Positions 62,146-64,000 of a stretch of DNA of 64,000 bases are shown piece after piece (positions within the stretch are counted from its first letter, which is position 1; each line of letters starts with the position of its first letter). Both the position numbers and the translations under genes were made by a program. The notes beneath the pieces are model-generated. The model worked only from the letters and a program-made list of their open reading frames with translations, had not been told where the DNA came from and searched no databases. Origin of the DNA: Halogeometricum rufum (GTDB taxonomy: Archaea; Halobacteriota; Halobacteria; Halobacteriales; Haloferacaceae); NCBI RefSeq assembly GCF_900112175.1, contig NZ_FOYT01000001.1, positions 682,001 to 746,000 on the forward strand, in the 5' to 3' direction.

Positions 62146-64000
62146 ATGCACCATCCCGGACCGCCCCGGTTCACGCACGTGGGCGACGCCGTCGAACTCG
62201 CGCCGCGGGACCCCGACCCGGCCGAGACGTACCGCTGGCGGGTCGTCGAACGCCCCGCCGACAGCGACCTGACCGTCGGCGACGCGCCCGTCGTCCACCT
62301 CGCGCCGGACGTGCCCGGCGTCTACCGCCTCGAACTCGACGCCCCAGACGGGACCCACCGGCAGACCGTCCGCGCGTTCCCCGACCCCCGGCGTCCGGTG
62401 CAGTTTCGGGTGGACGCGGCGGCCGTCGACGCGGCCCCCGACGCCGTCGAACGCGTCTCCGTCATCGGCCCGTTCAACGACTTCGAGATGGGGCTGACGC
62501 GGGCGACGTTCGACGGCGACGCCTGGACCGCGGCGGCGAGACTCCCGCCGGGCACGCACGAGGCCATCTTCGCGTTCGACGACGCCTTCGACCCGTACGC
62601 CCGCACCGAGGTGACCGTCGAGGGACCGGGCCGCCCCCGCGTCCGACTCGACGCCGACCGGCGGGGCGACGAGGTGGTCGTCACGGCGGACGCCCGCCCC
62701 GCACCCGACGGGGCCGACCCGTCGGTCGAGTTCTACCTCGACGGCCGCGACGAACTCACCGACGACGACGTGACCGTCTCGGGCGACGAACTCCGCCTCC
62801 CCGCCGACGCCGTCGCCGGTCGGACGCGCGTCCACGCCGTCCCCGTCGCCGACCGCCACGGCCTCTCGGACACGGTCGAACTCGGACGCGAGGGCGGAGA
62901 CGTGGCCGTCTCCCGCCCTGCCGACGCGCCCGCGTGGGTCGAGGACGCCACCATCTACCAGATATTCGTCCGCGAGTTCGCGGGCGAGACGGTGGACGCC
63001 ACGTTCGCGGAACTCGAACGCCGCGTCCCCTACCTCGAACACCTCGGCGTCGACACCATCTGGCTCACCCCCGTCTGCGAGAGTCCGACGCGCCACGGCT
63101 ACCACATCACCGACCTGTTCGACACGGCCGACGACCTCGGCACGAGAGCCGAGTTCGAGTCGCTGGTCGACCGACTCCACGAGGCGGGCGTCCGCGTCGT
63201 CTTCGACCTCGTGATAAATCACACCTCGCGCGACCACCCCGCGTACCAACTCCACGAGGCGGGCGTCCCGGAGTACGAGGACCTGTACGAGCGGATTCCG
63301 GCCGAACGGGACACCTCGGACGTGGACTGGTCGGCCGACGGCGCGCCCGGCGTCCTGTTCAACTGGTGGTCGATTCCGAACCTGAACTACGACTCCCTGC
63401 GCGTCCGCGAGTGGATGCTCGACGTGGTCGACGAGTGGGCGCCCGTCGTCGACGGCTTCCGGTGCGACGTCGCGTGGGGCGTCCCGCACGGTTTCTGGAA
63501 GGAGGTCCGAGACCGACTCAAGCGCGAGCAGGCCGACTTCCTCCTGTTGGACGAGACGGTCCCCCGTCGCCCCGCGTTCGCGGAGAACGAGTTCGACCTG
63601 CACTACGACACCGACCTCTACTACGCGCTCAGAGACGTGGGGACCGGCGAGGCGCCCGCGGAGGCCGTCTTCGACGCGCTCGCGGCGTCCGCTCACCGCG
63701 GCTACCCCGACGACGCGGTCCACATGCGGTACGTCGAGAACCACGACGAGGACCGCTACCTCGCCGAGTGCGGTCCCGACGCCCTCCGCGCGGCCGTCGC
63801 GGTGACGTTCACGTTCCCGGGCGTCCCTCTCGTATACTACGGGCAGGAACGCGGCGTCACCGAGCAACGCGGGCGGATGAAGTGGCACGACGGCGACGCC
63901 GACCTGACCGACTTCCACCGCCGCCTCGTCTCCCTCCGCGCCGCGGAACCCGCCCTGCGCGCCGGGTCGGTCGACCCCCTCTCTCCGACCGTCTCGGGTA
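62146..64000 (+). CDS. GH13 alpha-amylase-family enzyme (cyclomaltodextrinase/neopullulanase type), 3' end cut by window
   Basis: The frame is open for 618 codons from ATG 62146 to the window edge. Residues about 90-165 look like a CBM48-like starch-binding domain (VSVIGPFNDFEMGLTRATFD). The catalytic barrel begins near 275 with VEDATIYQIFVREFAG. GH13 regions are DLVINHTS (I), GFRCDVAWG with the nucleophile Asp (II), LLLDETV with the acid Glu (III) and VENHDEDR (IV). The lack of a signal peptide indicates a cytoplasmic enzyme acting on imported maltodextrins or cyclodextrins. The start lies 105 bases from the divergent GH15 start. Confidence 0.92.
   Translation, partial: MHHPGPPRFTHVGDAVELAPRDPDPAETYRWRVVERPADSDLTVGDAPVVHLAPDVPGVYRLELDAPDGTHRQTVRAFPDPRRPVQFRVDAAAVDAAPDAVERVSVIGPFNDFEMGLTRATFDGDAWTAAARLPPGTHEAIFAFDDAFDPYARTEVTVEGPGRPRVRLDADRRGDEVVVTADARPAPDGADPSVEFYLDGRDELTDDDVTVSGDELRLPADAVAGRTRVHAVPVADRHGLSDTVELGREGGDVAVSRPADAPAWVEDATIYQIFVREFAGETVDATFAELERRVPYLEHLGVDTIWLTPVCESPTRHGYHITDLFDTADDLGTRAEFESLVDRLHEAGVRVVFDLVINHTSRDHPAYQLHEAGVPEYEDLYERIPAERDTSDVDWSADGAPGVLFNWWSIPNLNYDSLRVREWMLDVVDEWAPVVDGFRCDVAWGVPHGFWKEVRDRLKREQADFLLLDETVPRRPAFAENEFDLHYDTDLYYALRDVGTGEAPAEAVFDALAASAHRGYPDDAVHMRYVENHDEDRYLAECGPDALRAAVAVTFTFPGVPLVYYGQERGVTEQRGRMKWHDGDADLTDFHRRLVSLRAAEPALRAGSVDPLSPTVSG

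Overview
The window is haloarchaeal chromosome, most like Haloferax or Halogeometricum relatives. The proteins are acidic, and coding DNA in the right two thirds is very GC-rich. Many genes look leaderless, with a TATA-like box about 27 bases before the start codon. Lineage markers include a halocyanin, HxlR and HTH_10 regulators, a HalX response regulator, ribosomal protein L15e, UbaA and Tat signal peptides.

Positions 1-21291 form an accessory, lower-GC genomic island whose left end lies outside the window. From the left it carries two paralogous Eco57I/YeeA-type adenine methyltransferases on either side of a PLD-nuclease/SNF2-helicase fusion. Next come an in-frame-stopped remnant of another restriction gene and an EVE-like/Mrr-like endonuclease. 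A truncated nuclease-like remnant follows, then a ribbon-helix-helix regulator translationally coupled to a tyrosine recombinase with its own inverted-repeat operator. After broken TumE-like and DUF5797-like genes there is a lipoprotein/winged-helix divergent pair, an overlapping PIN-GNAT-PUA/ASCH gene pair, a GmrSD-type (DUF262-DUF1524) endonuclease and a stand-alone EVE-like protein. The island appears to end at the 3' half of a CAT-anticodon tRNA (21250-21291), as expected for the attachment site of a tyrosine-recombinase element. The theme is defence: restriction, nucleases, and at least four proteins with PUA-superfamily (EVE/ASCH-like) domains that may sense modified bases.

From about 21300 onwards the DNA is ordinary high-GC core genome. 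It begins with a multicopper oxidase/twin-domain halocyanin operon, a thermonuclease lipoprotein, a DUF7350 lipoprotein, small membrane proteins, an HxlR-receiver-HalX regulator, a receiver-histidine kinase, NikR, a CtBP-like dehydrogenase, DUF6663, PsiE, NhaC and a membrane histidine kinase. A minus-strand run follows: NUDIX-MutL (overlapping), KDG kinase and a disulfide oxidoreductase. Then come an ABC exporter, a Gfo/Idh oxidoreductase, MutS, an orphan NuoCD, an HTH_10 regulator, a soluble PAS-HAMP transducer, divergent UbaA/rhodanese, a CPBP protease, L15e and a cupin.

The right end (55389-64000) is an alpha-glucan/maltodextrin locus: two permeases and a binding protein read leftward, a divergent ATPase, a GH15 glucoamylase-like enzyme, and a GH13 amylase-family enzyme cut by the window edge. 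The two ABC arms share a control region containing a palindrome.
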